Translations under genes and position numbers: made by a program
Shown here: positions 52,393 to 61,744 of the stretch, piece after piece
How positions within the stretch are numbered: the stretch's first letter is position 1
Layout of the letters: each line of letters begins with the position of its first letter
The notes under the pieces: generated by a model
The model's input: only the letters and a program-made list of their open reading frames with translations
Databases searched by the model: none
What the model was told of the DNA's origin: nothing
Source: Microbacterium testaceum
Lineage (GTDB): Bacteria > Actinomycetota > Actinomycetes > Actinomycetales > Microbacteriaceae
Assembly: GCF_006539145.1 (NCBI RefSeq)
Contig: NZ_BJML01000001.1
Location: 682,001 to 746,000, forward strand
Reading direction: 5' to 3'
Length of the DNA stretch: 64,000 nucleotides

Positions 52393-52881
52393 GTGGACGA
52401 GACCAGCCGATTCGAGCGAGACGAGATCCGGCGCGCGGCCGATGCCGCCGCAGCCGGTGGTTCGCACGACACGACCCAGACCCACGACGCCGACCTGTCG
52501 TTCGTGCCCTTCGGGGCCGACCTCACCGAGGCGGAGCTCGAGGCGATCGAGGCTCTCCCCTCGGGGGCTGCCCTGCTCATCGTGCGCTCCGGCCCGACGA
52601 CCGGCGCTCGTTATCTCCTCGACACCGACGTGACCACCGTCGGGCGTCACCCCGAGGCCGACCTCTTCTTCGACGACGTCACCGTCTCGCGTCGGCACGC
52701 CGAGATCCTTCGCTCCGGCAGTTCGTTCGAGATCGTCGACCAGCGCTCGCTCAACGGCAGCTATGTCAACGGCGAGCGCGTCGACCGCTCGGCTCTCGTC
52801 AACGGCGCCGAGGTGCGCATCGGCAAGTTCCGTCTCAACTTCTTCGGCTCGCCGGTCGACCTGCCCGCGGCAGAGCACTGA
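52393..52881 (+). CDS. garA: GarA/OdhI-like FHA protein
   Basis: 162 residues from a GTG with AAGGAG upstream; a TATGGT -10 candidate lies at 52369-52374. The FHA domain (about 65-150) shows TVGRHPEADLFFDDVTVSRRH, with the phosphothreonine-binding Arg and Ser, and LNGSYVNGERVD. The N-terminal tail has Thr residues (DETSRFERDE, DTTQTHD), where Ser/Thr kinases such as PknG/PknB phosphorylate GarA to switch off its inhibition of 2-oxoglutarate dehydrogenase. The following ftsR gene gives the conserved garA-ftsR order. Confidence 0.88.
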   Translation: MDETSRFERDEIRRAADAAAAGGSHDTTQTHDADLSFVPFGADLTEAELEAIEALPSGAALLIVRSGPTTGARYLLDTDVTTVGRHPEADLFFDDVTVSRRHAEILRSGSSFEIVDQRSLNGSYVNGERVDRSALVNGAEVRIGKFRLNFFGSPVDLPAAEH

Positions 52882-53567
52882 TGGCGGCAGCCCCCTCCCG
52901 TAGTCGACAGGCGGCTGCGGGGCTGCTCAGCATCGGGCAGGTGCTCGCGCGGCTGACCCCCGACTTCCCGGCACTCACTTCGAGCAAGCTGCGCTTTCTC
53001 GAGGTGCAGGGGATCGTGTCGCCGACGCGCACGGAGTCGGGCTATCGCAAATTCTCGCCCGCCGACCTCGAGCGCCTGCGTCTCGCGCTCACCCTGCAGC
53101 GCGACCACTACCTTCCGCTCGTCGTCATCCGCGACTACCTCGCCGATCTCGATGCGGGGCGCAACCCGGCACCGCCCACCTCGATTCCGTCCATGACGAG
53201 CGCTCCGCGCCGCTATCGCCGCGAAGAGCTCTTGTCCGCCGCGGGTGCACGCCCGCAGCTCCTGAACGACGCCGTCAGCACGGGCGTGATCGCCGGTGCC
53301 GACACCTATTCCGAGCAGACCGTCACGCTGCTGCGGGCACTCGTGGCCCTCGATCGCCACGGCATCGAGCCGCGCCACATCCGCTCGCTCCGCCAGAGTG
53401 CGGAGCGCGACGTCTCGCTGGTGGAGTCGGCGCTGTCGGCCCTGCTGCGGCGCCCCGACGCGCCGTCCCGGGCCCGTGCGAGCGAGCTCGCACCCGAGCT
53501 CGCGGCTCGTCTCGACGAAGTGCGGACCATGTTCGTGCGCGACGCTCTCGAGCGCATCCTGTCCTGA
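52881..53567 (+). CDS. ftsR: MerR-family regulator FtsR
   Basis: 228 residues. The N-terminal winged helix (LLSIGQVLARLTPDFPALTSS, KLRFLEVQGIVSPTRTESGYRKF) is that of FtsR, the Corynebacterium activator of ftsZ, and of mycobacterial Rv1828. The start shares one base with the garA stop (TGATG). The C-terminal part is helical and lacks the Cys ligands of metal-sensing MerR proteins. It links cell division control to the GarA locus. Confidence 0.85.
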   Translation: MAAAPSRSRQAAAGLLSIGQVLARLTPDFPALTSSKLRFLEVQGIVSPTRTESGYRKFSPADLERLRLALTLQRDHYLPLVVIRDYLADLDAGRNPAPPTSIPSMTSAPRRYRREELLSAAGARPQLLNDAVSTGVIAGADTYSEQTVTLLRALVALDRHGIEPRHIRSLRQSAERDVSLVESALSALLRRPDAPSRARASELAPELAARLDEVRTMFVRDALERILS

Positions 53568-53662
53568 TCGCGACACGCCGCGGCCCTCGGAGCGGATGTC
53601 ATTGCCGGGGGACCTCCGCTGATCTAGCGTGGAGGAAACGAACCGATGAGGAGGACGCGAGC

Positions 53663-54208
53663 ATGAACGCTGGCGACGCGCTCGGTGAACCTCGGTTCGC
53701 CGCTGATCTCCTCTTCACCGACGGTCTGCCCGAGATGGACGACGACACCGGTTACCGCGGAGCCGTCGCTGCACGTGCCGCCGGTATCACCTACCGCCAG
53801 CTCGACTACTGGGCCCGCACCGAACTCGTCGTCCCGACGGTGCGCGGGGCGAGCGGTTCGGGTTCGCAGCGCCTCTACGGGTTCCGCGACATCCTCGTGC
53901 TCAAGCTCGTCAAGCGCCTTCTCGACACCGGCATCTCGCTGCAGCAGATCCGCACGGCGGTCGAGCAGCTCCGCGCCGCGGGTATCCGCGACCTCGCCGG
54001 CACCACGCTCATGAGCGATGGAGCGTCGGTCTATCTGTGCACCTCGAACGACGAGGTCATCGACCTCGTCAGCCGCGGCCAGGGCGTCTTCGGGATCGCC
54101 GTCGGCAAGGTCCTTCGCGAGGTCGAGTCGACGTTGGTCGACTTCGAGAGCGCGACCCCCGACGCCGTCGACGAGCTCGCCGCCCGTCGCGCCGCGCGCA
54201 CCGCCTGA
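53663..54208 (+). CDS. MerR-family regulator (Rv1830-like)
   Basis: 181 residues with ribosome site GAGGAGG before the ATG and a TAGCGT -10 candidate near 53626. The helix-turn-helix AAGITYRQLDYWARTELVVP and GSGSQRLYGFRDILVLKLVK is typical of the second MerR gene of this cluster in mycobacteria (Rv1830). In M. tuberculosis a bifunctional nuclease gene (Rv1829) lies between the two MerR genes; it is absent here. No metal ligands. Regulon unknown. Confidence 0.83.
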   Translation: MNAGDALGEPRFAADLLFTDGLPEMDDDTGYRGAVAARAAGITYRQLDYWARTELVVPTVRGASGSGSQRLYGFRDILVLKLVKRLLDTGISLQQIRTAVEQLRAAGIRDLAGTTLMSDGASVYLCTSNDEVIDLVSRGQGVFGIAVGKVLREVESTLVDFESATPDAVDELAARRAARTA

Positions 54209-54230
54209 CAGCGGCCCCGACTCCACGGTT

Positions 54231-54252
54231 CCCGGATGCCATGGCATCCGGG
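54231..54252. terminator. Perfect 22-bp palindrome built on GGATGCC
   Basis: CCCGGATGCC followed by ATGGCATCCGGG reads identically on both strands. It lies 22 bases after the MerR gene stop. With no loop bases it would form a cruciform or intermolecular duplex; as RNA it can still fold as a short terminator hairpin. Confidence 0.5.
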
Positions 54253-54341
54253 ATTCTCATCGTGGGCAAGGTCGTTCCGTGTGGACGAGGTCTGGAGCGG
54301 CGGAGAACGCCTTCTCCCGCGATGACGCGTTTCCGAAACGG

Positions 54342-54380
54342 CAGACGCCGTCCGGCTGCGGGGCAGCGGGACGGCGTCTG
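54342..54380. terminator. Hairpin downstream of parA (convergent region)
   Basis: CAGACGCCGTCC (54342-54353) pairs with GGACGGCGTCTG (54369-54380) around a 15-base loop, 13 bases past the parA stop. Confidence 0.65.
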
Positions 54381-54393
54381 ACAGGACTTCTGC

Positions 54394-55206
54394 TCAGGCC
54401 TGGGGCGCTTCGTTGTCGACGGGGATGCGGCCGGTGCGGACGATCCGGTCGAGCAGCGCGTCGAAGTCTGCGGCGAGCTCCTGCGCCGAGTCGCCGGGCC
54501 AGACGTGCAGCGGCTTGGCCGCTCCCTGCGCCTGCTGGAGCGAGGTGCGCTCGGGCAGCTGCGGGTTGAGCACGAGAGGGCCGAACATATCGCGCAGTTC
54601 CTTGATGCGGAACTGGTGCTCGATCGACTGGGGGCGCACGCGGTTGACCACGACACCGAGGGGTTGAAGACGCGGCGAGAGGCCGCGACGGATCTCCTCG
54701 ATCGCGCGGAGGGCGCGATCGGCGGCGGCCACGGAGAACAGACCCGGCTCGGTGACCACCACGACGCGATCGCTCGCCGCCCACGCGGTGCGCGTGAGGG
54801 CGTTGAGCGAGGGGGCGCAGTCGATCAGCACGAGGTCGTAGTCGGCCTCGATCGTCGCCAGGGCCTCTTCGAGCTTCCAGACATCGCGGACGCTGGGGTG
54901 CGGACCGTCGAAGTTGATCGCCGAGGGGCTGCCGATGAGCACGTCGATCGTGCCCGGATGTACCTTCGCCCACCCGCTGGAGGTGATCGCCTGTCGGACG
55001 ACCTTCTCTTTCGGGTTGGCCAGGACATCGGCGATGTTGAGCCGACCGGCGACCTGGATGTCCATCCCGGTCGACACGTCGGACTGAGGGTCGAGGTCGA
55101 CGACGAGAGTGCGGACGCCACGTGCGAAGGCCGCGGAAGCCAGCCCGAGTGTCACGGTCGTCTTGCCGACCCCGCCTTTGAGAGAGCTGACGGAGAGTAC
55201 GTGCAC
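54394..55206 (-). CDS. ParA-family ATPase
   Basis: 270 residues. Deviant Walker [17 protein letters not shown], Walker A' DLDPQSDVSTG and Walker B LVLIDCAPSLNALT. It is a stand-alone ParA with no parB gene next to it, so it may position something other than the chromosome origin (for example a polar or cell-wall complex). Leaderless GTG start with TAACGT (55215-55220) 8 bases upstream. Divergent from pyruvate carboxylase. Confidence 0.88.
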   Translation of the reverse strand: MHVLSVSSLKGGVGKTTVTLGLASAAFARGVRTLVVDLDPQSDVSTGMDIQVAGRLNIADVLANPKEKVVRQAITSSGWAKVHPGTIDVLIGSPSAINFDGPHPSVRDVWKLEEALATIEADYDLVLIDCAPSLNALTRTAWAASDRVVVVTEPGLFSVAAADRALRAIEEIRRGLSPRLQPLGVVVNRVRPQSIEHQFRIKELRDMFGPLVLNPQLPERTSLQQAQGAAKPLHVWPGDSAQELAADFDALLDRIVRTGRIPVDNEAPQA

Positions 55207-55228
55207 GAGAGTCCACGTTACCGTCCCC

Positions 55229-55234
55229 TAGGCT
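55229..55234 (+). promoter_or_regulatory. -10 box TAGGCT of pyc
   Basis: Forty bases before the pyc ATG, in the 68-base region shared with parA. Confidence 0.45.
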
Positions 55235-55274
55235 GTGAGCACATTCAGCTCCGCCAGCTTGACGTGAGGTGCGC

Positions 55275-58200
55275 ATGTTCTCGAAAATCCTGGTCGCCAA
55301 TCGCGGAGAGATCGCGATCCGCGCCTTCCGCGCTGCATACGAGATCGGAGCCCGCACCGTCGCGGTGTACCCGTACGAGGATCGTGCTTCCCTCCACCGC
55401 CTGAAGGCCGACGAGGCCTATCAGATCGGGGAGCGAGGCCACCCGGTCCGCGCCTATCTCGATGTCGACGAGATCATCCGCGTCGCGCGCGAGTGCGGTG
55501 CGGATGCCATCTACCCGGGTTACGGCTTCCTCTCCGAGAACCCGGAGCTCGCCGAGAAGGCGGCCGCCCACGGCATCACCTTCATCGGACCTCCCGCCGA
55601 GGTGCTCGCGATGGCCGGCAACAAGGTGACCGCGAAGGAACACGCGATCTCCGCCGGAGTGCCGGTGCTGCGCTCGACCCCGGCGTCGGACGATATCGAC
55701 GACCTGCTCGCTCAGGCCGACGACATCGGGTTCCCCGTCTTCGCGAAGGCCGTCGCCGGCGGGGGCGGGCGCGGCATGCGGCGGGTGGAGTCGAAGGGTG
55801 AACTCGCCCCCGCGCTGGCCGAGGCCATGCGTGAGGCCCAGAGCGCCTTCGGCGACCCGCGCATGTTCCTCGAACAGGCCGTCCAGCGTCCGCGCCACGT
55901 CGAGGTGCAGATCCTCGCGGATGCCGCGGGCGAGACGGTGCACCTGTTCGAGCGCGACTGTTCGGTGCAGCGGCGGCACCAGAAGGTCATCGAGATCGCG
56001 CCCGCGCCGAACCTCGACCCCTCGGTCCGCGACGATCTGCACCGCTATGCCATCGCGTTCGCCCGCTCGATCGGCTACCAGAACGCCGGAACCGTCGAAT
56101 TCCTGCTCGAGACCGCGGGCCCGCGCACCGGCGAGGTCGTCTTCATCGAGATGAACCCGCGCATCCAGGTCGAGCACACGGTCACCGAAGAGGTCACCGA
56201 CGTCGATCTCGTGCAGTCGCAGATGCGGATCGCCGCGGGCGCCACGCTCGCCGACCTGCACCTGCAGCAGGACGACATCCGCCTGCGTGGTGCGGCGCTG
56301 CAGTGCCGCATCACGACCGAAGATCCCACGCAGGGGTTCCGCCCCGACACCGGAAAGATCACGACGTACCGTTCGCCCGGTGGGGCCGGCATCCGTCTCG
56401 ACGGAGGCACGACCGCCGCGGGTTCGCAGGTGAGCCCGCACTTCGACTCGATGCTGTCGAAGCTCACGTGCCGAGGCCGCGACTTCGAGGCGGCGGTGTC
56501 CCGCGCGCGTCGGGCCCTCGCCGAGTTCCGCATCCGCGGTGTCTCGACGAACATCCCGTTCCTTCAGGCCGTTCTCGACGACCCCGCCTTCGTCGCGGGC
56601 GATCTCAGCACGTCGTTCATCGACGAGCGTCCCGGTCTGCTGAAGGGCCGCGAATCGAAGGACCGCGGCACCAAGATCCTCTCGTGGCTCGTCGACACGA
56701 CCGTCAACCGCCCCCACGGGGAGAACCCGCTCTCGATCGACCCGAGCGCGAAACTGCCCGCACTCGATCTGGTCGCCCCGGCTCCGGCGGGCTCGCGCCA
56801 GCGGCTTCATGAACTCGGCCCGATCGGCTTCGCGAAGGCCCTGCGCGAGCAGACCGCCCTCGCCGTCACAGAGACGACGTTCCGCGACGCGCACCAGTCG
56901 CTGCTCGCCACGCGGGTGCGCACGCGCGATCTCGTACGGGTCGCCCCCTACGTCGCACGTCTGACACCCGGACTCCTGTCCGTCGAGGCGTGGGGCGGAG
57001 CGACCTACGACGTCGCGCTCCGCTTCCTCGGCGAAGACCCGTGGGAGCGCCTCGATGCGCTGCGCGAGGCCCTGCCGAACGTGGCGATCCAGATGCTCCT
57101 CCGTGGCCGCAACACCGTCGGCTACACCCCGTACCCCACGGAGGTCACCGATGCCTTCGTGGCCGAGGCCGTGGCATCCGGAGTCGACATCTTCCGCATC
57201 TTCGATGCGCTCAACGACGTCTCGCAGATGCGGCCGGCGATCGACGCGGTGCTGCGCACCGGCACCGCCGTCGCCGAAGTGGCCTTCTGCTACACCGGCG
57301 ACCTGCTGGATCCCGCCGAAGACCTGTACACGCTCGACTACTACCTGCGCCTGGCGGAGCAGATCGTCGACGCGGGCGCGCACGTGCTCGCGATCAAGGA
57401 CATGGCGGGACTTCTGCGTCCCGCGGCCGCGGCGACGCTCGTCTCGGCCCTGCGCGAGCGCTTCGACCTGCCGGTCCACGTGCACACGCACGACACCGCG
57501 GGCGGGCAGCTCGCGACCCTGCTGGCCGCGTCGGCGGCGGGAGCGGATGCCGTCGATGCGGCGTCGGCGCCCATGGCGGGAACGACGAGCCAGCCGTCGC
57601 TGTCGGCGCTCGTCGCCGCCCTCGCGCACACCGATCGCGACACGGGTCTCGACCTCGCGGCCGTGAGCGACCTCGAACCGTACTGGGAGGCCGTGCGTCA
57701 CCTGTACCGCCCGTTCGAGTCGGGGCTGGCGGGCCCCACCGGGCGCGTCTACCGGCACGAGATCCCCGGCGGGCAGCTGTCGAATCTGCGCCAGCAGGCG
57801 ATCGCCCTGGGGCTCGCCGACGACTTCGAACTCATCGAGGATATGTACGCCGCGGCGAACCGCATCCTCGGGCGCGTGCCGAAGGTCACGCCTTCGTCGA
57901 AGGTCGTGGGCGACCTCGCCCTGCACCTCGCTGCGGTTAAGGCCGACCCCGACGACTTCGAGCAGCACCCCGACACGTACGACGTGCCCGACTCCGTCGT
58001 GTCGTTCATGGCGGGCGAGCTCGGTGACCTGCCCGGCGGGTGGCCCGAGCCCTTCCGCTCGAAAGTCCTCGCCGGTCGGGATGCGAAGGTGGGCACGATC
58101 CCGCTGACCGACGACGATCAGGCCGCCCTCGCGGGGGAGTCCGCCGACCGGCGCGCCCGCCTGAACCGGCTGCTGTTCCCCGGGCCGACACGCATCTTCG

Positions 58201-58682
58201 AGCAGGCCCGCGAGACGTACGGCGATCTCAGCGTGCTCGACACGGCCGATTATCTCTACGGACTGCGTTCCGGAGGCGAGCACACCGTCGAGATCGAGCG
58301 GGGCGTGCAGCTCTTCGTCGGGCTGGAGGCCGTCGGTGAGGCCGACGACAAGGGCATGCGGACCGTGATGACGACGCTGAACGGTCAGCTGCGCCCGGTC
58401 TTCGTGCGCGATCGTTCGATTGACGTCGAGGCGCGCCAGGCCGAGAAAGCCGACACCTCGAAGCCCGGGCAGATGGCAGCGCCGTTCTCGGGGGTCGTGA
58501 CGATGAAGGTGTCGGCAGGCGATCGCGTCTCACTCGGTCAGGCGGTGGCGTCGATCGAGGCCATGAAGATGGAAGCGGCCATCACCGCGACCGTCGACGG
58601 CGTGGTCGAACGCGTCGCGATCGGTACCACACAACAGGTGGAAGCAGGAGATCTTTTGCTGGTAATCCGTCAAGCGCAGTAG
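55275..58682 (+). CDS. pyc: Pyruvate carboxylase
   Basis: 1135 residues, single-chain type. Biotin carboxylase domain (1-450): KILVANRGEIAIRAFRAA, ATP-grasp loop KAVAGGGGRGMRRVE, FIEMNPRIQVEHTVTEEVT. Carboxyltransferase domain (about 530-800): ETTFRDAHQSLLATRVRT and metal-binding HVHTHDTAGG. The biotinyl lysine lies in SIEAMKMEAA (Lys1098). It carboxylates pyruvate to oxaloacetate, refilling the citric acid cycle. ATG at 55275 has GAGG 5 bases upstream; a GTG two codons earlier is less likely. Confidence 0.96.
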   Translation: MFSKILVANRGEIAIRAFRAAYEIGARTVAVYPYEDRASLHRLKADEAYQIGERGHPVRAYLDVDEIIRVARECGADAIYPGYGFLSENPELAEKAAAHGITFIGPPAEVLAMAGNKVTAKEHAISAGVPVLRSTPASDDIDDLLAQADDIGFPVFAKAVAGGGGRGMRRVESKGELAPALAEAMREAQSAFGDPRMFLEQAVQRPRHVEVQILADAAGETVHLFERDCSVQRRHQKVIEIAPAPNLDPSVRDDLHRYAIAFARSIGYQNAGTVEFLLETAGPRTGEVVFIEMNPRIQVEHTVTEEVTDVDLVQSQMRIAAGATLADLHLQQDDIRLRGAALQCRITTEDPTQGFRPDTGKITTYRSPGGAGIRLDGGTTAAGSQVSPHFDSMLSKLTCRGRDFEAAVSRARRALAEFRIRGVSTNIPFLQAVLDDPAFVAGDLSTSFIDERPGLLKGRESKDRGTKILSWLVDTTVNRPHGENPLSIDPSAKLPALDLVAPAPAGSRQRLHELGPIGFAKALREQTALAVTETTFRDAHQSLLATRVRTRDLVRVAPYVARLTPGLLSVEAWGGATYDVALRFLGEDPWERLDALREALPNVAIQMLLRGRNTVGYTPYPTEVTDAFVAEAVASGVDIFRIFDALNDVSQMRPAIDAVLRTGTAVAEVAFCYTGDLLDPAEDLYTLDYYLRLAEQIVDAGAHVLAIKDMAGLLRPAAAATLVSALRERFDLPVHVHTHDTAGGQLATLLAASAAGADAVDAASAPMAGTTSQPSLSALVAALAHTDRDTGLDLAAVSDLEPYWEAVRHLYRPFESGLAGPTGRVYRHEIPGGQLSNLRQQAIALGLADDFELIEDMYAAANRILGRVPKVTPSSKVVGDLALHLAAVKADPDDFEQHPDTYDVPDSVVSFMAGELGDLPGGWPEPFRSKVLAGRDAKVGTIPLTDDDQAALAGESADRRARLNRLLFPGPTRIFEQARETYGDLSVLDTADYLYGLRSGGEHTVEIERGVQLFVGLEAVGEADDKGMRTVMTTLNGQLRPVFVRDRSIDVEARQAEKADTSKPGQMAAPFSGVVTMKVSAGDRVSLGQAVASIEAMKMEAAITATVDGVVERVAIGTTQQVEAGDLLLVIRQAQ

Positions 58683-58685
58683 CCT

Positions 58686-58713
58686 GGGAGGGGGCGCTTT
58701 CGCGCCCTCTTCC
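58686..58713 (+). terminator. Terminator of pyc
   Basis: GGGAGGGGGCGC pairs with GCGCCCTCTTCC (two G-U pairs) around the loop TTTC, starting 3 bases after the stop; it lies just before the next start codon. Confidence 0.65.
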
Positions 58714-58728
58714 CGTTTGGAGACTGCA

Positions 58729-61062
58729 GTGACCCCCGACCGCACCGACGCGAACCCCGACGAGAACGCCGAGCACGGCGTGCTCGAGGACGGCGGGAAC
58801 CTCGATACAGCCAGCATCACGATCCTCGGCGGACACATCGCGCAGGTCAATGTCGACCTTCCCGTGACCGGCGACGATGACGACCTCGACGACGACGTGA
58901 TCGAAGATGAGATCCCCCTCGACGAGGCCGATCTCGCCGCCCTCGACGCCCCGCGCCTCCCCTCTGCCGCGCCCGCCGACGATCACGCCGACGTCGTTCA
59001 CCACCCGCACCTCGAGCAGATTCCGACGGGTGACATCATCATCGAGCCGCATCACACCGACACCGACGAGGAGTCGTTCGCCGACGACGACGTGCACGAC
59101 GCGGAGATCGTCGACGAGACGCCCCGTGGCGGCTCCGAGCACGAGATCCCGGATGCCGATCACCCGGCCGCCGAGGAGAGCGTCGGCGACGAGGTTCCTC
59201 TTCGCGCGACCGCCGAGACCTCGGACGACCTGCCGGGAGCGGACGGACTCGCGGAGGGGGCGGACGAGTCCCGCGTGGCGGCCGAAGCCGAGAACCTTCC
59301 CGCCGACGACCCGGCGGGAGCGGACGACCCCTCCGACAACGACGTGCCCGCGCAGAGCGATCCGGTGGAGACCGAGCGGCGGACCGATGATCGCGCGGGT
59401 GCCGAGATCGTCGACGACGTCGAACTGCTCGAGGCGGACGCGGCCGAACCGGTGGACGCGTTCGACGACGTCCCCCTCGGAGCGCACGACCTCGAGCACG
59501 ATCACGCGTCGGTCGATCCGGAAGAGCCCGGCACGCACGACGAGCCCGCGACGTACGGCGAGGCCGCAGACATCGCGGAACCGCTGACGCGCGCGCCCTG
59601 GATTCCCGCGGCCTCCGACGAGGCGGAGGCCGGCAGCTCCGGCATCGGCGAGGCGCACGAGCTCGAGCCGGGGGATGCCACTCCCGAAGACGCGGAGCCC
59701 TCCCACCCCGAGCCGGAAGATGTCGCCGACGACGGCGCCGATGACGCAGAGGTCGAGGAGACCGAGATCGTGGCACAGACGCCCGCAGACGCCACGCAGC
59801 CGGTCGACGCGCCGCGCCCGGAAGCCGCGGCCGAGCCGCAGACCGCCGCTTCGACGGCCGCCGCCGAGATCGATGCCGATGCCGCCGTCGCACGGGCCGG
59901 TCTCGAGGCCGCCCCGGCCTCCGCCCCGGCACCGACCACGCGCGCCGAGCGCGCCGCGACGGGCGTCATCGGAACGATCCCGCTCACGCGCCGCGGCGCC
60001 CAGCAGGCCGACGACGCCGCCCGCGTCGATCGCTCGCATTCGCTGGAACGCGTGCGCACGCCGGCCCCCGAGGTCACGCTCGCCTCGAAGCGCATCGGGC
60101 AGATCGACGACGCGCGCGAGAGCTCCGATCTGCTCACCGCCGACCGTCTGCTCGACCCGCGGCAGATCACGCGTCCGGAGCCCGAGGGCCTGTGGCAGCA
60201 GCTGGTCTACTCGGTCTCGCGCCACCGCATCAACCTGGGTGACGGTCGTCGCGCCCGCCAGCGCAAGGATCTCGACCGTCGGATCGCCGCACCGCTCGCC
60301 GGCGGCGCTCGGTTCGTGCCGGTGCTCTCGCGCAAGGGCGGCGTGGGCAAGACCACCGTCACTTCGCTGTTGGGCATGGCCCTGGCAGACGCCCGCGACG
60401 ACCGCATCATCGCGGTCGACGCCAACCCCGACCGCGGTACGCTCGCCGACCGCGTGGGTCGCGCGAACGGCCGCACGGTTCGCGACCTCGTGCGTTCCCA
60501 CGACGAGATGGTCGGCTACAACGACGTCTCGTCGATCGTGGCACGCGATGCCACGCGTCTCGACGTGCTGGCATCCGACTCCGATCCGCGGGTGTCGGAG
60601 GCCTTCAGCGACGAGGACTACCGCCAGGTCGCCGACGTCGCCGCGCACTACTACTCGATCGTCCTGACCGATACAGGCACGGGGATCGTGCACTCGGTCA
60701 TGGGTGCCACGCTCGAGCTGGCCGACACACTGGTCATCGTCGCGGGTCTCTCGGTCGATGAGGCGCGCCTGGCGTCGGAGACACTGACCTGGCTCGAGAC
60801 CAACGGGTACGCATCGCGCGTCCGCGACGCTGTGGTGGTGCTCAACACCTCTCGCCCCGGCACGCCGCTGGTGCGCGAGAACGAGCTCGAGGCGCACTTC
60901 CGCTCGCGTGTGCGCACGGTCATCCGCATGCCGTACGACGCCCGCATCGCCGCGGGCAGCGCCATCACTTTCCGCGAACTCCAGCCCTCGACCCGACAGG
61001 CCGCGCGCGATCTCGCCGCCGCCGTCGTCGAAGGCCTGCGCACCCCGGCGGCCGCCGCATGA
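58729..61062 (+). CDS. MinD/EspI-like ATPase with long acidic N-terminus
   Basis: 777 residues from a GTG with GGAG 6 bases upstream. Residues 1-420 are extremely acidic and low in complexity (Asp, Glu, Ala, Pro), probably disordered. From about 520 a MinD/ParA ATPase follows: [35 protein letters not shown], and [18 protein letters not shown]. Fusions of this kind (EspI-like, CpsD-like) occur in actinobacterial T7SS loci and near division genes, where they may bind partners through the disordered tail. The last codons overlap def (ATGA). No T7SS gene is adjacent. Confidence 0.82.
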   Translation: MTPDRTDANPDENAEHGVLEDGGNLDTASITILGGHIAQVNVDLPVTGDDDDLDDDVIEDEIPLDEADLAALDAPRLPSAAPADDHADVVHHPHLEQIPTGDIIIEPHHTDTDEESFADDDVHDAEIVDETPRGGSEHEIPDADHPAAEESVGDEVPLRATAETSDDLPGADGLAEGADESRVAAEAENLPADDPAGADDPSDNDVPAQSDPVETERRTDDRAGAEIVDDVELLEADAAEPVDAFDDVPLGAHDLEHDHASVDPEEPGTHDEPATYGEAADIAEPLTRAPWIPAASDEAEAGSSGIGEAHELEPGDATPEDAEPSHPEPEDVADDGADDAEVEETEIVAQTPADATQPVDAPRPEAAAEPQTAASTAAAEIDADAAVARAGLEAAPASAPAPTTRAERAATGVIGTIPLTRRGAQQADDAARVDRSHSLERVRTPAPEVTLASKRIGQIDDARESSDLLTADRLLDPRQITRPEPEGLWQQLVYSVSRHRINLGDGRRARQRKDLDRRIAAPLAGGARFVPVLSRKGGVGKTTVTSLLGMALADARDDRIIAVDANPDRGTLADRVGRANGRTVRDLVRSHDEMVGYNDVSSIVARDATRLDVLASDSDPRVSEAFSDEDYRQVADVAAHYYSIVLTDTGTGIVHSVMGATLELADTLVIVAGLSVDEARLASETLTWLETNGYASRVRDAVVVLNTSRPGTPLVRENELEAHFRSRVRTVIRMPYDARIAAGSAITFRELQPSTRQAARDLAAAVVEGLRTPAAAA

Positions 61063-61550
61063 CCGTCCGCCCGATCCGCCTGTTCGGCGACCCCGTCCTG
61101 CGCGCGACGAGCGCGCCCATCGAACAGGTCGACGACGGCATCCGTGCTCTCGTCCAGGACCTCGTCGATACCGTCGAGCTCCCCGGGCGCGCGGGCGTCG
61201 CGGCCCCGCAGATCGGTGTGGGGCTGCGCGCCTTCAGTTACAACATCGACGGTGATATCGGCTACGTACTGAACCCCGTGCTCGTCGAGACGCGCGGAGA
61301 ACCGCAGCCGGTGGGCGAGGGCTGCCTCTCGGTACCGGGTCTGTGGCATGACGCGCTCCGCTACCCGTGGGCGAAGGTCGTCGGGATGGACCTCCACGGC
61401 AACGAGGTCGTCCTCGAGGGCGAGGGGCTGCTCGCCCAGGCCCTGCAGCACGAGACCGACCACCTCGACGGCATGCTCTACCTGTCGCGCCTGTCACCCG
61501 AGACCCGCCGCGAGGCCATGCGCCAGGTGCGCGAGAGCGACTGGTTCTGA
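61059..61550 (+). CDS. def: Peptide deformylase
   Basis: 163 residues. All three motifs: GVAAPQIGV (GxGxAAxQ-type), EGCLSVPG with the metal-binding Cys, and QHETDHLDG with two ligand His and the catalytic Glu. It removes the formyl group from nascent proteins using Fe2+ or Zn2+. Coupled to the MinD-like gene by a 4-base overlap. Confidence 0.94.
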   Translation: MTVRPIRLFGDPVLRATSAPIEQVDDGIRALVQDLVDTVELPGRAGVAAPQIGVGLRAFSYNIDGDIGYVLNPVLVETRGEPQPVGEGCLSVPGLWHDALRYPWAKVVGMDLHGNEVVLEGEGLLAQALQHETDHLDGMLYLSRLSPETRREAMRQVRESDWF

Positions 61551-61565
61551 CCTGATCTCTGCAGA

Positions 61566-61593
61566 AGGGCCCGGATGCCGGCATCCGGGCCCT
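61566..61593. terminator. Perfect 28-bp palindrome after def
   Basis: AGGGCCCGGATGCC followed by its exact reverse complement, 15 bases past the def stop. Like 54231-54252 it is built on back-to-back GGATGCC/GGCATCC. Confidence 0.6.
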
Positions 61594-61614
61594 GTGTCTG
61601 CCCCCGCTCGTCAC

Positions 61615-61689
61615 GAGAACAGGAGGGGCGCGACGAGAACAGGCCGGTTCGAGGCGGATCGTCCTGTATCCGTGACATCTCCTGTTCTC
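61615..61689. repeat. GAGAACAGG repeats, direct and inverted
   Basis: GAGAACAGGAG at 61615-61625, GAGAACAGG at 61635-61643, and the inverted copy CTCCTGTTCTC at 61679-61689. They sit between convergent def and acyl-CoA synthetase genes, outside the terminators; a protein-binding array or a decayed interspersed repeat. Confidence 0.55.
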
Positions 61690-61699
61690 GCGACGCGAA

Positions 61700-61730
61700 A
61701 CGGCCCGGCCCCGCGAGGGAACCGGGCCGT
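61700..61730 (-). terminator. Terminator of the acyl-CoA synthetase gene
   Basis: ACGGCCCGG (61700-61708) pairs with CCGGGCCGT (61722-61730), 14 bases past the stop codon. Confidence 0.7.
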
Positions 61731-61744
61731 CGTCGTCGCGCGTG

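Noticed and set aside
55245..58283. Open frame of about 1000 codons antisense to pyc
   Set aside because: Arg/Glu/Gly-rich composition driven by G+C in the complementary codon positions; no recognisable domain, and the plus-strand pyc is certain.
58582..60897. 770-codon open frame antisense to the MinD-like gene
   Set aside because: Same complementary-strand artefact; it reads as repetitive Gly/Arg/Val/Asp without motifs.
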